Source: Achatina immaculata (Eukaryota; Mollusca; Gastropoda; Stylommatophora; Achatinidae). Taken from it: 64,000 nucleotides of DNA. Below the pieces are notes generated by a model. The model was not told the origin of the DNA and did no database searches. It saw only the letters and a list, made by a program, of their open reading frames with translations. Shown here one piece after another: positions 21,601 to 28,512 of the stretch (positions are counted from its first letter, which is position 1; each line of letters opens with the position of its first letter). The stretch is from the NCBI GenBank assembly GCA_009760885.1, contig CM019719.1, positions 39,931,584 through 39,995,583 on the forward strand, given 5' to 3'. A program made the position numbers and the translations under genes.

Positions 21601-24099
21601 AACACGGCAGCTGAGATTTCAAGACCTGTATGGTGCAAATGCTGTCTTCTCATAGCCTGGATATTTCTTGACCTATCAAGAGTTCAACTCTCAGTCATCC
21701 TCTGCTAACTTTTCTTACTCTCTCAATCAGAGACTGAATTTTCCAGGTTTCCCTGTAAGTCCTGCTTCCATACTAAGCTCACTGAAGATTAAACATATTT
21801 TATTAATGAAAGAAACCACCAAGTTTATAAAAATTACATACGAAACTATGAAACATTACATTATTATGTTACTAATAAATCACACAAATTAAAAGGAAAA
21901 GACAAAAAGAACAAGAAATCTGAACTAAAAATGTTTACAGCCGTACAAAATAGATATTTGCACTTCAGACAATACGGAAATGTTTCGAACGGGCAAAACC
22001 ATATACATACATACACTGACCTGCACCTGGTCTTGATCCCAGTTGTCCAAATATATAGATTTTATTCTGCTCTGTGATGACCCTAAGGCCCTATGAATGC
22101 CTGCACAAATCTGACACAGAAACACACCGATTGTGCAGGATGCCCATTCTGCCTCTGCAGAAAAGTACAATTTTGAGAGGGGAAAAAAAAAAAAACTTGA
22201 TTGTAAAATCTTTACATATTTTTATCAATGCTGAGAAAAGAATTGTTAAATATGTGAATTTCTTCAGTAGTTTTCACTGAAGATGCAATGTTCACTATGA
22301 ACCACAGCCATTTTCCCAGAGAAAAGTTGGTTTCAATGAATGGTTGTGTATGTCTATCTCCAATTTACACTGTATCTTATATCCTTCCCATGTTGTTAAA
22401 CATCACATAGGGCTCGCAAGGTAGTTTGCCAATTTTTTCCTGTCTTCACCGAGCCTTTCAACCTCATCAAGGGATTTTATGCCTATTAATCTGGCCTCTC
22501 TTAACAATGTCCTCTTTAGAGTTTCACGCAATCTGCCTCTTTTTCTTTGGCCTGTTGTGTTCCACTTGACAGCTTGTTCTGGGATTCTCTGACTGTTTCT
22601 TCTCATCACATGACCAACATATGCCCATCTCCTTTTCCTGATCACCCATGAGACTGGTTGTTGTTCAGTCATCTGTCTTATCTCTGCATTGCTCTTGAAT
22701 TCATTCTAATTGATGCCGAGTATTTTCCTGAGGCATTTGTTTTCAAAAGAGTCTAATTTCTTGTCTATTATATCACTGTATACCTGATTATTTTAATGGC
22801 CCCAACTACAAATCTTATTTTCTGGTTACAGCCATAAAACAATGTTACTCTGAGGACACAAGCCACCCAGCACTTGAGAACCACCACAAATAAGGGATTT
22901 TAGAATCCCATGGCTTGAACTCAAAATTCACTTAACACTCCCTTTCTCCACAATCATATTCCTCAGTACTAAATTCTACTCCTTCCTCACTAGCAACATA
23001 TATTTCAGAACCTCCTCACTGCATCAAATTACTAATCCTTCAACCACATTCATCTAATCTGCTAATGTTTCTTCCAGCTAGGTTACCCAGTGTATCTTTC
23101 TCCTTTCTGCGATCTCCATCCCCTCATTACTATCAACCTATCACACAAAGTCTGTATTTAAACATTCTCAACACTCTACCACACTCATTCCTGGGTGCAG
23201 TTTTTTACAAGTCACAGCTATGTGCTTCATTTATTCTTTCTTTACATCATCATTTTTTTGTACAGCATTCATGTGAATTTAATCTTATTTCCCTATTTCA
23301 TTATCCTGTATGTTTTTGTATGATTATGGTACAAGCTGAAATGTTGCAACTGTGCACTCATTAATTAATAAACCTGTTCCTTAATTAGTTTTTAACATTC
23401 TGTTGTTGCAGCTTTACTGCAGTGACTTCGTGTATAGTTATATACTTAGTTTTATTTACTTTTGACTTCGTGTATGGTTATATACTTAGTTTTATATACT
23501 TTTATACTAACTACTGATGTACACCTGTTTGTGCTCCATAAATGTACATCCTCAGCAACTTTGCCTTTTGATATCGCCCATAAAAAAAACTTAACATTAA
23601 AAATAAAACCAGGAAACTGATGATGCACTGTGGAACACATGTAAATTCATTCCTCAGTCGCACATAAACGATATTATAAGAGATAATGATACGACATGGC
23701 AAACTTTTTTCCCTTATTTTTTCTTTCTTTTTATTGTTGTTGTCGTGATTTGACTTTAATTAATGATGCTATAATGGGCTTCTATTCTGATTTTAAAAAA
23801 TCAACGGCTGCTTCAGTATGTTTTACTAACTTTCGCCCTACAGTTTCATCTTGGCGATTCATCAAATTAACATTCCCCCCCCCCCCCTCCCAAACTGTGA
23901 ACGAAAGTCGAAACAGGCCCATCCTGAACGAAGTTTATAATGTTAAATGTAACATTCACGTAATCTACGTTTAGATAAACCAATGTAAGAAAATTATAAA
24001 AGTAAAAATAAATTTACTTGTCTCTCCGCAGTCGGCACATTCTCCGTTTCCATCTTGCTGTAATAGTTCAACTAGGACAACTCGCTGCTTCTCCGCCAT
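3353..24099 (-). CDS. ADAP1: ADAP (centaurin-alpha), ArfGAP with two PH domains; 8 coding exons
   Basis: Spliced minus-strand gene with coding exons 24099-24018, 22154-22021, 20381-20286, 12788-12594, 11158-11012, 8414-8331, 7863-7732 and 3607-3353 (TAG stop). Every junction has GT/AG ends and phases agree; the sum is 1125 bp, 374 residues, which is the length I recall for human ADAP1. ArfGAP zinc finger: Cys21, Cys24, Cys41, Cys44 with the arginine finger Arg49 in a GIHR motif. PH1 lies at about residues 127-232 and PH2 at about 253-356. The family binds PIP3 and PI(4,5)P2 and is a GAP for Arf6 at the plasma membrane. The start follows AAAG, so a purine is at -3. Invertebrates often have one ADAP, so the ADAP1/ADAP2 distinction is not resolved here. 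Confidence 0.94.
3722..3870 (+). repeat. Possible SINE head with CGCT microsatellite
   Basis: GTGTTAGTGCAGTGGATTAG resembles a tRNA-derived A-box region, followed by a run of cgct units and text similar to the 'gggttcacccagcctc' segment of the SINEs elsewhere in this window. The B box is not clear, so this is tentative. It lies just upstream of ADAP exon 8, in the intron. Confidence 0.35.
4340..5804 (-). mobile_element. LINE-B, 5'-truncated, RT end plus RNase H, with 13-bp TSD
   Basis: Minus-strand non-LTR element of the type that carries an RNase H domain after RT (I/Jockey-like). Readable parts are the RT end ([23 protein letters not shown]), RNase H ([35 protein letters not shown]) and a terminal Cys/His segment ([20 protein letters not shown]). 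Frameshifts and stops show it is dead. The 13-bp direct repeat TCATCAAAGAACA flanks it at 4327-4339 and 5805-5817. It lies in the last ADAP intron and contains the exon-7 patch. Confidence 0.82.
4890..4945 (-). other. 56-bp exact copy of ADAP exon 7 embedded in LINE-B
   Basis: 4890-4945 is identical to 7801-7856 (exon 7, reading [17 protein letters not shown]). On the low side the LINE resumes at once with its RNase H motif WIPGHIDI; on the high side LINE sequence resumes with the codons for SYDIK. No splice acceptor accompanies the copy, so it is not a usable duplicate exon. It has the same orientation as the gene, about 2.9 kb from its source. Confidence 0.9.
5891..7524 (+). repeat. Dispersed repeat Y, copy a, with internal 60-bp expansion
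   Basis: The ends match the other Y copies. The left end has 'cagctgacatgctag' and 'catcccatctctc'; the right end has 'gaagaagcactgcacacccc', 'gcctcaacatcttcac' and 'ccagggagacagaagaagaa'. Between them the short internal segment that is single in the other copies (for example 38415-38465) is replaced by 23 tandem units. Y has no recognisable coding domain. Confidence 0.75.
5965..7341 (+). repeat. 60-bp minisatellite, 23 copies
   Basis: Units of 60 bp contain 'aggattgccatagtcccctt' and 'tggagtctgttagtccta', alternating between gatgatgg and ggtggtgg variants. One unit near 6571-6597 is 56 bp (4-bp deletion). Because 60 is a multiple of three and the unit lacks stops in several frames, long open frames arise on both strands (543 residues on minus, 308 on plus); they are by-products, not genes. 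Confidence 0.95.
7732..7863 (-). CDS. ADAP1: ADAP coding exon 7 (start of PH2)
   Basis: 44 codons with [20 protein letters not shown] and [15 protein letters not shown], the opening strands of PH2. Acceptor ttctgacag, donor GTAAGT. 56 bp of this exon (7801-7856) recur exactly at 4890-4945 inside a LINE fragment in the next intron. Confidence 0.94.
8331..8414 (-). CDS. ADAP1: ADAP coding exon 6 (PH1 C-terminal helix)
   Basis: 28 codons, [20 protein letters not shown] then [14 protein letters not shown] and the following RAA form the conserved tryptophan-bearing C-terminal helix of PH1. Acceptor tttttcag, donor gtagtg; both boundaries are phase 0. Confidence 0.94.
8550..8636 (+). mobile_element. 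LINE-D 3'-end fragment
   Basis: Contains 'catcttgctcacaaccgaga', 'ggcctacaggactgctgtta' and 'gggaggcaaagttccgcaag' and ends in GAATGAATGAA, the reverse complement of the LINE-D 3' end seen at 27790, 36920 and 24400. It is a heavily 5'-truncated insertion in ADAP intron 5. Confidence 0.65.
8700..8900 (-). repeat. tRNA-derived SINE, minus orientation
   Basis: Carries the SINE body shared by several loci here: 'gaaagtgtgatgtggtcagt', 'cccagatttctctggtaccc' and 'ttagaggctgggtgaacccc', ending in a B-box-like 'gggactgaacccggt'. Compare 20643-20935 (plus), 33795-33900 and 52420-52605 (minus). Confidence 0.65.
8901..9306. other. AT-rich intronic spacer
   Basis: Pyrimidine-rich and AT-rich ADAP intron sequence with no recognised repeat or coding signal. 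Confidence 0.3.
9307..9570 (-). mobile_element. LINE-B 3' fragment
   Basis: A second copy of the LINE-B terminus. Minus-strand reading [20 protein letters not shown] then [12 protein letters not shown], very close to 4350-4591. The 3' flank has reiterated gacttttgacttttc, a simple-repeat tail consistent with target-primed reverse transcription. Confidence 0.75.
9575..10555. other. Intronic stretch, nothing firm
   Basis: Long spacer in ADAP intron 5. TTAACTCTTTCCACTCGCGA near 9744 resembles the TTAA-anchored terminus of piggyBac-type MITEs such as 60921-61612, but no matching opposite end was found. Nothing else recognised. Confidence 0.25.
10556..10642 (-). mobile_element. LINE-A terminal fragment
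   Basis: The phrase 'cttacatccttcccgtgccg' with 'catcatatagggctcacatg' is the extreme 3' end of LINE-A as at 14800 and 22380. Only about 85 bp are kept. Confidence 0.6.
10725..10950 (-). repeat. tRNA-derived SINE, minus orientation
   Basis: Reverse complement begins GGTGTCTCAGTGGCATAGTG then GTTAGTGCAC, with a later B-box-like GGTCACCAGTTTGATTTTG, a classic tRNA-like SINE head. The body differs from the 20643 family, so it is a separate SINE sharing a related head. It is immediately downstream of ADAP exon 5. Confidence 0.7.
11012..11158 (-). CDS. ADAP1: ADAP coding exon 5 (PH1)
   Basis: 49 codons including [20 protein letters not shown], strongly similar to the PH1 segment of vertebrate ADAP1. 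Acceptor tttttcag, donor gtatgt. An alternative CAG three bases further in would drop one glutamine. Confidence 0.94.
11402..11710. repeat. GA-rich (purine) microsatellite
   Basis: About 300 bp of imperfect (GA)n with gagagactgagag subunits. The Ser/Leu/Phe-rich open frames on the opposite strand are low-complexity artefacts. It lies in ADAP intron 4, close to exon 5. Confidence 0.95.
11715..12590. other. ADAP intron 4 remainder with GGAT microsatellite
   Basis: Apart from a ggat/ggac tetranucleotide run at about 11926-11996, I see nothing recognisable in this intronic stretch. Confidence 0.4.
12594..12788 (-). CDS. ADAP1: ADAP coding exon 4 (start of PH1)
   Basis: 65 codons beginning [13 protein letters not shown] and running through [20 protein letters not shown], the first strands of PH1, to NEENGK. 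The donor is AAG|GTCTGT. I chose the ctaaag acceptor because it keeps phase 0 with exon 3; a TAG ten bases upstream would shift the frame. Confidence 0.92.
12910..14165 (+). pseudogene. hAT-superfamily transposase remnant
   Basis: Broken plus-strand frames in the order expected for a hAT transposase of the ZMYM/ZNF862-like animal group: KRLDSYF near the start, then [20 protein letters not shown] and ILHNAEEKP, then [17 protein letters not shown] and [20 protein letters not shown]. Stops and frameshifts interrupt every block. An unrelated short insertion with a (TTC)n end sits inside at about 13284-13435. It occupies ADAP intron 3. Confidence 0.72.
13284..13435 (-). mobile_element. Short (GAA)n-tailed insertion in the hAT remnant
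   Basis: Starts cttcttcttcttc (minus-strand (GAA)n tail) and separates two halves of the hAT coding sequence. Flanks share only imperfect repeats (tatatgact versus acatgacta), so the TSD is uncertain. The tail matches the other (GAA)n-tailed insertions in the window. Confidence 0.5.
14331..14450 (+). mobile_element. LINE-F 3' fragment
   Basis: 'tttgtggaaaacccttgcag', then 'ccccatgtgcc' and 'ggacactta', followed by gagagagag. It is the same 3' end as 21250-21345, 24720-24815 and (reversed) 31509-31680. Confidence 0.7.
14456..14796 (+). pseudogene. LINE RT N-terminal fragment
   Basis: Plus-strand readings [13 protein letters not shown] and [20 protein letters not shown] then ITAELF are the conserved linker and RT start of LINE polyproteins (the 'KSPGxDxIxAEL' motif). 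It ends where a LINE-A 3' fragment begins; the RT of LINE-D resumes at about 15600, so this may be its upstream part. Confidence 0.65.
14797..15400 (-). mobile_element. LINE-A 3' fragment
   Basis: Minus-strand copy of the LINE-A C-terminus and 3' end ('catcatatagggcccacaag', 'cctctcttaacaatgtcctc', 'gtcaatgctgc'), colinear with 58170-58680. It appears to interrupt a LINE in the opposite orientation. Confidence 0.7.
15600..16900 (+). pseudogene. LINE-D reverse transcriptase, interrupted by a mariner
   Basis: RT domain in plus frames: [71 protein letters not shown] and a decayed catalytic box RYANYTILL in place of YADD. The downstream block ([13 protein letters not shown]) is at 16800-16890, after a mariner-type element at 16358-16793. 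It is beyond repair as an enzyme gene. Confidence 0.8.
16358..16793 (+). mobile_element. Short mariner-like element with TIRs and TA duplication
   Basis: 436 bp. The left end CGAGAGGTGATTTATA and the right end (reverse complement CAAGGGGTGATTGATA) form imperfect TIRs, and both are flanked by TA. Inside, a plus frame encodes a mariner transposase C-terminus ([20 protein letters not shown], then [14 protein letters not shown]). The N-terminal and catalytic parts are missing. Removing it restores LINE-D continuity. Confidence 0.8.
16905..18806 (-). pseudogene. LINE-E, linker plus RT plus C-terminus
   Basis: Minus strand, reading downward from 18806: [38 protein letters not shown], then RT motifs [20 protein letters not shown], then [20 protein letters not shown] and [20 protein letters not shown]. 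The 3' tail is a short (ATG)n run at 16900-16915. Many stops and frame changes. A second copy of its 3' end is at 27580-27780. Confidence 0.8.
18808..19985 (+). pseudogene. LINE-F reverse transcriptase (decayed)
   Basis: Plus-strand [82 protein letters not shown] (FADD changed to FAND) and [20 protein letters not shown]. Head-to-head with LINE-E. ADAP exon 3 lies just beyond it. Confidence 0.8.
20075..20255 (+). repeat. SINE body, plus orientation
   Basis: Shares with 44092-44362 the order 'gaaatgagttaccggctcc', 'gaaggaaaagcag', 'ccacatcatcttctagtgtg', 'gtcaaggaaa' and 'ctgctaaggcca'. The tRNA-like head is absent. It ends about 30 bp below ADAP exon 3. Confidence 0.55.
20286..20381 (-). CDS. 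ADAP1: ADAP coding exon 3 (end of ArfGAP domain)
   Basis: 32 codons from [19 protein letters not shown] to VEL. The acceptor is tgtgtgcag and the donor GTACAA. It matches the ArfGAP segment that in vertebrates reads as a short acidic/basic helix followed by a tyrosine-rich VPxFYYRP stretch. It sits in a gap between LINE-F fragments. Confidence 0.9.
20643..20935 (+). repeat. tRNA-derived SINE, best copy
   Basis: Head with A box TGGCTAAGTGGTTAG and B box GGGTTGAAGTCCC, then a body with 'gcctctaaaactgggtacca', 'gagaaatctgggaaggtaaa' and 'accacatcacactttcatgt'. It is not a tRNA gene because the cloverleaf cannot be closed and it is followed by the SINE body. It ends next to an AT microsatellite. 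Confidence 0.78.
20955..21345 (+). mobile_element. LINE-F C-terminal/3' fragment
   Basis: Readings [40 protein letters not shown] and [20 protein letters not shown], the C-terminus typical of RTE/CR1-type LINEs. Its 3' end is 'gccctgggcactcaaggttc' followed by an AT run. It may be a separate insertion from 18808-19985, as ADAP exon 3 lies between them. Confidence 0.75.
21350..22020. other. ADAP intron 2 remainder
   Basis: AT-rich; nothing recognised apart from ordinary A-runs. Confidence 0.3.
22021..22154 (-). CDS. ADAP1: ADAP coding exon 2 (ArfGAP core)
   Basis: The acceptor ttttctgcag precedes 22154 and the donor gtcagtg follows 22021. It encodes [20 protein letters not shown] then R: the second cysteine pair and the catalytic arginine of the ArfGAP fold, followed by [14 protein letters not shown]. 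The frame joins exon 1 in phase 1 and leaves in phase 0. Confidence 0.95.
22385..22760 (-). mobile_element. LINE-A 3' fragment
   Basis: Minus frame of 89 codons ending at the element 3' end: [20 protein letters not shown] then [14 protein letters not shown] and [14 protein letters not shown]. This is the least damaged copy of the LINE-A C-terminus in the window. Confidence 0.78.
22900..23365 (+). repeat. Unclassified dispersed repeat, copy 1
   Basis: Colinear with 25270-25870 in inverse orientation. Shared landmarks: 'acattctcaacactctacca' versus 'acgttctcagccctctacca', then 'tacaagtcacagctatgtgc', 'gtacagcattcatgtgaatt' and a run ending near an A-rich tail. No coding motif seen. Confidence 0.6.
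24018..24099 (-). CDS. ADAP1: ADAP coding exon 1 (start, first half of ArfGAP finger)
   Basis: ATG at 24099-24097, reading [15 protein letters not shown] and ending after the CADCG motif that supplies the first two zinc cysteines. The donor GTAAAT follows at 24017. The exon ends in phase 1 (one base of the next Lys codon). It lies in a locally more GC-rich stretch than the flanking introns, as expected near a promoter. Confidence 0.93.
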
Positions 24100-24345
24100 C
24101 TTTCTTCCTCTGGGTCACCGTTTTGTGAATTACTTCCCTGTCAACAGTTACCGCTATTTTTAGACCAGGCTGGGAAACCCTTCGTGACGTCTGCGGTTTT
24201 GTCATGTAGTGTAGGATATTTTGTACACGGATATAGCGGTGTAGTACACCTCCAGTAACAGGCCTGACGACCACGACTGGGAGTGGGGATGGGGATGGGA
24301 CGGGTCTGTACACTCGGGGTGCTGAGGGAGCCCGATGGCCCTGTT
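24100..24345 (-). promoter_or_regulatory. Probable 5' UTR and promoter side of ADAP
   Basis: Sequence immediately upstream of the ADAP start is richer in G+C and CpG than the surrounding introns. I see no TATA box at a convincing distance. The transcription start cannot be placed. The long open frame on the minus strand here overlaps exon 1 out of frame and is not a better start. Above 24360 a LINE-D 3' fragment begins, which caps how far unique upstream sequence extends. Confidence 0.35.
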
Positions 24346-24364
24346 TTTTAAGCCTTTTTTTTTT

Positions 24365-24510
24365 ACAGACAAAACTATAGGAGAGTTCATTCATTCATTC
24401 CTTTGCATGTCCCTTGCGGAACTTTGCCTCCCAAACAGCACTCCTGTAGGCCTCTCGGTTGTGAGCAAGATGGCCTGCTGCTGCTGCATCCATTTCCAGA
24501 TCATCATAGG
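24365..24510 (-). mobile_element. LINE-D 3' fragment
   Basis: 'ttcattcattcctttgcatg', 'tcccttgcggaactttgcct', 'cctgtaggcctctcggttgt' and 'gagcaagatggcctgctgct': the conserved LINE-D 3' end with its (ATTC)n tail, about 270 bp upstream of the ADAP start codon. Confidence 0.75.
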
Positions 24511-24719
24511 AGAGTTATTTTCCGTATTTTGATAGCGAGGGAGGGGGGAGCCGTAGTAACGCTCCGGGGCCCGACCAAGCTTTCTATGTCCCTACTTATC
24601 AAGAGATGAAGAAAAAGCTTTATCTGATAAGTAGATAACAAAGTTTACCCTATCTGGTAAAAAAAAAAAAATATCAGACTGCTACAGAAACGGAAGCAAG
24701 GGAAAAAAACAAATGCAGG

Positions 24720-24815
24720 GCAGAAAAAAAGGCAAAGGACAGGCATTTGTGGAAAACCCTTGCGGAAGCCCCATGTGCCCTGGGCACTTAATGTTCAGAG
24801 AGAGAGAGAGAGAGA
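24720..24815 (+). mobile_element. LINE-F 3' fragment
   Basis: 'aaaggcaaaggacaggcatt', 'tgtggaaaacccttgcggaa' and 'gccccatgtgccctgggcac', ending in (GA)n. About 95 bp only. Confidence 0.72.
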
Positions 24816-24884
24816 GATAACAAAGTGTTATTTCGGCTTCCGCCTGAATCAAGTATAGCATAAACCAATGTTTTGTTTTGTCTT

Positions 24885-25195
24885 ATGGAACTGCGAGATG
24901 GTGTTCTTTGCAGCCGATGGTGTGAAAGCGCTGGACCACAGCATCGTGTCGGCTTTGGGAGGAGGTTATAACAGCTATTTTTTAGTTCTTGAGCGCAGCT
25001 AAAGGGCAAGGGGTGTGCAATATTTCTTTACCAGACTCGGCCGCTGTTGCGATCAGTGCCCCGTTAATCAGGCTAAGCGTGTTACGGGGAGCACCAAAAA
25101 GAGAGGTGAGACAGGGGCTTGGTCAGCTTTGGTTTGTCAACCCTGAAGCCAGCATGTCTGCTATGGGTCGCTGATTGCCAAAATGAGCGCTAATG
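24885..25195 (-). repeat. Dispersed repeat Y, copy b
   Basis: Inverse orientation relative to copy a: 'aggggtgtgcaatatttctt', 'tgttgcgatcagtgccccgt', 'cttggtcagctttggtttgt' and 'gctatgggtcgctgattgcc'. It has a single internal unit, so no 60-bp expansion. Confidence 0.65.
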
Positions 25196-25269
25196 ATCTA
25201 GACTTGCTCCGCTGGCTCCCACAGGACCATTCGACAGTGGTTAAAACTATTTAAGGAAAAAGTAGGGAC

Positions 25270-25870
25270 AGCTTTACGAGGCACACACTTGTGACACTTC
25301 TACCTTAATCATAAAACAAAAAACAAAAAAAAAGCACGCACAGGACAAAGAAACAGGGAAAGGAGATAAATATAAACTCACATTAATGCTATACAGCAGA
25401 TAGAAATGGGGGGGGGGGGGGGGTAGAATAAACGGGGCACTTAGCTGTGATTTGTAAGAAGCTGCATCCATGGGTGCTCGTGGTAGAGGGCTGAGAACGT
25501 TTAAATGAAGACTTGCGATGGTAAGTAGTAAAGAAGGGGGTAGGTGGGGACCGCGAAAAGGAGAGAGTGATACAGTAATAATACAGCCGAGAAATGGGCA
25601 AGTGGAATAGGTGAATGTAGTTGAGAGTAGAGGGTTTGTAGTCTAATGCAGTGAGGAGTTTCTGGTTAAAATGATTAGGGACTGTCTTAAAAACATGCTG
25701 GGAGTTATACAAATGTTTACGTATACGGTCACCTAATCTGAGACCAGTTTCATAAATATAGGTTATCCTACGCCTTTTGCATACAGTGGTATTTTAAATA
25801 CGTTCCGGGATTCGCATATGAATCCCTCGTGGAGAGTGAAGATAGTTTTGGGAAAGGTAATAGTAAACCT
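25270..25870 (-). repeat. Unclassified dispersed repeat, copy 2
   Basis: Reverse complement is colinear with 22900-23365 (see there). It contains a 16-base G run at about 25408-25423. Its minus open frame of 107 codons crosses this low-complexity run and has no family signature. Confidence 0.55.
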
Positions 25871-26291
25871 TCGACAGTGGATACACACACCCCAGTCTTA
25901 ATTAAACAACTCTTACAATCCACTACCGTTCTAGGTTTGCCAACTGCCTTTTAGGGACTGTTTGTGGCCGAAAATTCAACGTTCAATGACGAATCCGCAC
26001 ATGGTATTAGTCATTAACAAGAGAACCAATGAAAAGTTGGGACATCAGCACATGATAAGATCACGAGAGACGTTACGTTGCTGGAAGATTAGCCCGAAGA
26101 TGAGTGTCGTTTAATATTATAGTCTAAATATAACTATTGTGTTAATAATAATATTAATAAGATATTAATACGATACCATAGAATAAGTTCACCGCCTAGC
26201 ATCAGCTAAAAAGAAAAACAAACTTCTAGTTCGCATTTACAAGGATAAAGTGAAAATGTTGAGGAGTTCTTGCTCTGGCTATAGAACACGG

Positions 26292-26295
<4 letters not shown>

Positions 26296-26352
<57 letters not shown>

Positions 26353-26378
26353 ATGTGTGTGTATGTGTGTGTGTGTGT
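26296..26378. repeat. (TA)n-(TG)n compound microsatellite
   Basis: About 48 bp of perfect TA followed by tgtgtgtatg-type repeats. It accounts for the Tyr/Ile-alternating open frames in this spot. Confidence 0.95.
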
Positions 26379-26659
26379 TGTGGATCTTTTACTTTTACTG
26401 CAGCAACAAAGTGTGTGGACAGGAACCAAAAACTAAGTTCAGATCCAGATGCATTCTTTTGTGTTGATAAGATAAAGCATGCATGGTCTTAACTAAACAA
26501 AAATTTTTTTTTCATTTCTTCAGTCGTTGATTGCAACAAGTTACAACTGTTGTCTGTCTTCTGAGTGTTACGTGTCCTTTTAGTCCCCACTCGGCCACGA
26601 AGTGGGAGGGGGGGGGGGGCAAAGTTGGCAGAATGTGTTGCTTCTCAGCCCAGACTCGT

Positions 26660-26935
26660 GATTATACTACTGAAATGTAGTTCTTAAGAAGGATGCTTCG
26701 AATACCACGAACAGCCAGAAAGACAAACGAGGAAGTATTACAGCAGGCAAAAGAATATCTCAAACTAGTGGTATACGTAAGAAAAAGACAAGCAAAGTTT
26801 CTCGGACACACAGGCGGATGTGAAGGTCTCGAAAAATTGACCATAACTGGAAAGATAAAACAGCAAACGAGACACGGAAGATTGAGCGACATGAGGAGAG
26901 ATGACCACTTACGCCTGTCGGCATGGCACTATCTG
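26660..26935 (+). mobile_element. LINE 3' fragment related to LINE-E
   Basis: Plus frame MLRIPRTARKTNEEVLQQAK then YVRKRQAKFLGH and GKIKQQTRHGRLSDMRRD, the post-RT C-terminal part of LINE-E-type elements. Confidence 0.65.
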
Positions 26936-26979
26936 GTGATGATCGTGATTATAGAATTCTGCGAGTTGTAGTGAAGACG

Positions 26980-27575
26980 TATGTACGTATTACTAAACAC
27001 TAAACACGTGTTTTACCCAAACACTGTACTGCGCTCGGTGGGAGGGGGGGGGGGCTGGCTGGCTAACTGTCTTGAAGTACGGAACTGAATGCTCTTCATT
27101 CATTGTTACAAATGTCACTACTTACAGAGCATATTTACTTGATTGCTACACAAGTGACACAACAAATGTTACACTGTTATACACCGTGTGACACACGAAA
27201 ACCCAGGACACCAACCATTACATATACGTAGACGAACATGACCAGTTACATGTAATTAAATCACTCAACACTACAGTTGACACTCAACATGAATCAGATT
27301 ATCACATGATTCAACAGTTACAAAAAAAAAATCAACAAAAGTTTAATGATGAATTTCCATTTGTTAAATGCGTGTTGCCAATGGATGTGGTGTGCAAACT
27401 GATGGAAACAATTACAATGAGAATAGAAAAACGGTCCGAGTAATTAACGTCACCATGGGACCTTCACACTAACATAGAAATATATAGAAAACATACTAAC
27501 CTCATATATACCGAAAAACTCCATACACAACCTTCTAAACAAGAATCACAATTTGTCCTAAAGAAGGCAGTCAAG
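26980..27575. other. Intergenic spacer, no gene recognised
   Basis: Contains a G-run near 27042 and a short broken frame (NEFPFVKCVLPMDVVCKLME around 27345-27415) that may be part of an old element; I could not name it. Confidence 0.25.
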
Positions 27576-27577
27576 TT

Positions 27578-27785
27578 TCTTCATCATCATCATTATATGC
27601 CGTGCAGACTGGCGTTGGCTATTATACTTCTCCAGAGTACACGATCCTTCATGCAGGCCATCAGCTCAGTTGGTGATCTCCTCTCACACCATCCCGTCAA
27701 ACTGTCCAGTATCATTTCTCTTGGTCTTCCTATTGATCTTCTTCCATCTATTTTTCCTGTTGTTATAATATTATGTAATAATATT
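27578..27785 (-). mobile_element. LINE-E 3' fragment
   Basis: Minus frame [20 protein letters not shown] then [20 protein letters not shown], nearly identical to 16909-17109, with the (ATG)n tail at 27580-27595. Confidence 0.78.
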
Positions 27786-28512
27786 AGTTCATTCATTCAT
27801 TCATTTGCATGTCCCTTGTGGAACTTTGCCTCCCTAACAACACGCTTGTAGGCCTCTCGGTTGTGAGCAAGATGGCCTGCTGCTGATGCATCCATTTGCA
27901 GATCATCAACGATGTCTTGCAGCCATCTTCGCCTTGGGCTTCCTCTCTTTCCTTTTCCCATTATGTACCCTTCCAAGATGGTTTTCTCTAGATTATCATG
28001 ACGTTTAATGTGTCCAAAATATTTAAGTTTTCTTTGTTTAATCCTCTTTACTAGCCAACTTTCTTCAGTATTAAGTTCTTGTAGTATGGATATATTTGTT
28101 CTTTTTTGTGTCCATGATATTTGAAGAACTCTTCTGTCGCATTTACATTCAAAGGCATTTATATGTTTCTCAGCTGTTTTGTTACGTGTCCAGGTATCAC
28201 AGGCATATGTTGCGATGGGAAAGATGCATGCCCTTAAAAATCTTATTTTTGTGGTTCTGTCTGTTCCTCTCCACAGATTCTTTAGTTGTTTACTTTCTGA
28301 AGAGAGATAGATGTCCTCCTTTTAATTTCCCTCATTGTATCTCTATTATTAATTAGTAGTAATCCAAGATATTCAAAACTCTCCTCTTCTTCCAGTTTTT
28401 CCTCACTGATACATATATCAGCTGCCTTGTTTGTTTTGTCTGTTGTCATCAATTTAGTTTTCTTCGCATTAAGATAGAGGTTTTGCTCTTTGCTATTCTT
28501 ACGGACTGACAT
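27786..28512 (-). mobile_element. LINE-D 3' part (post-RT region)
   Basis: The 3' end 'attcattcattcatttgcat' begins at 27788. Upstream minus frames read [34 protein letters not shown] and [16 protein letters not shown]. It is 5'-truncated relative to 36915-38225. Confidence 0.8.

Noticed and set aside
24068..24394. 108-codon minus-strand frame overlapping the ADAP start
   Set aside because: It runs out of frame with the conserved [13 protein letters not shown] start and covers 5' UTR and a LINE fragment.
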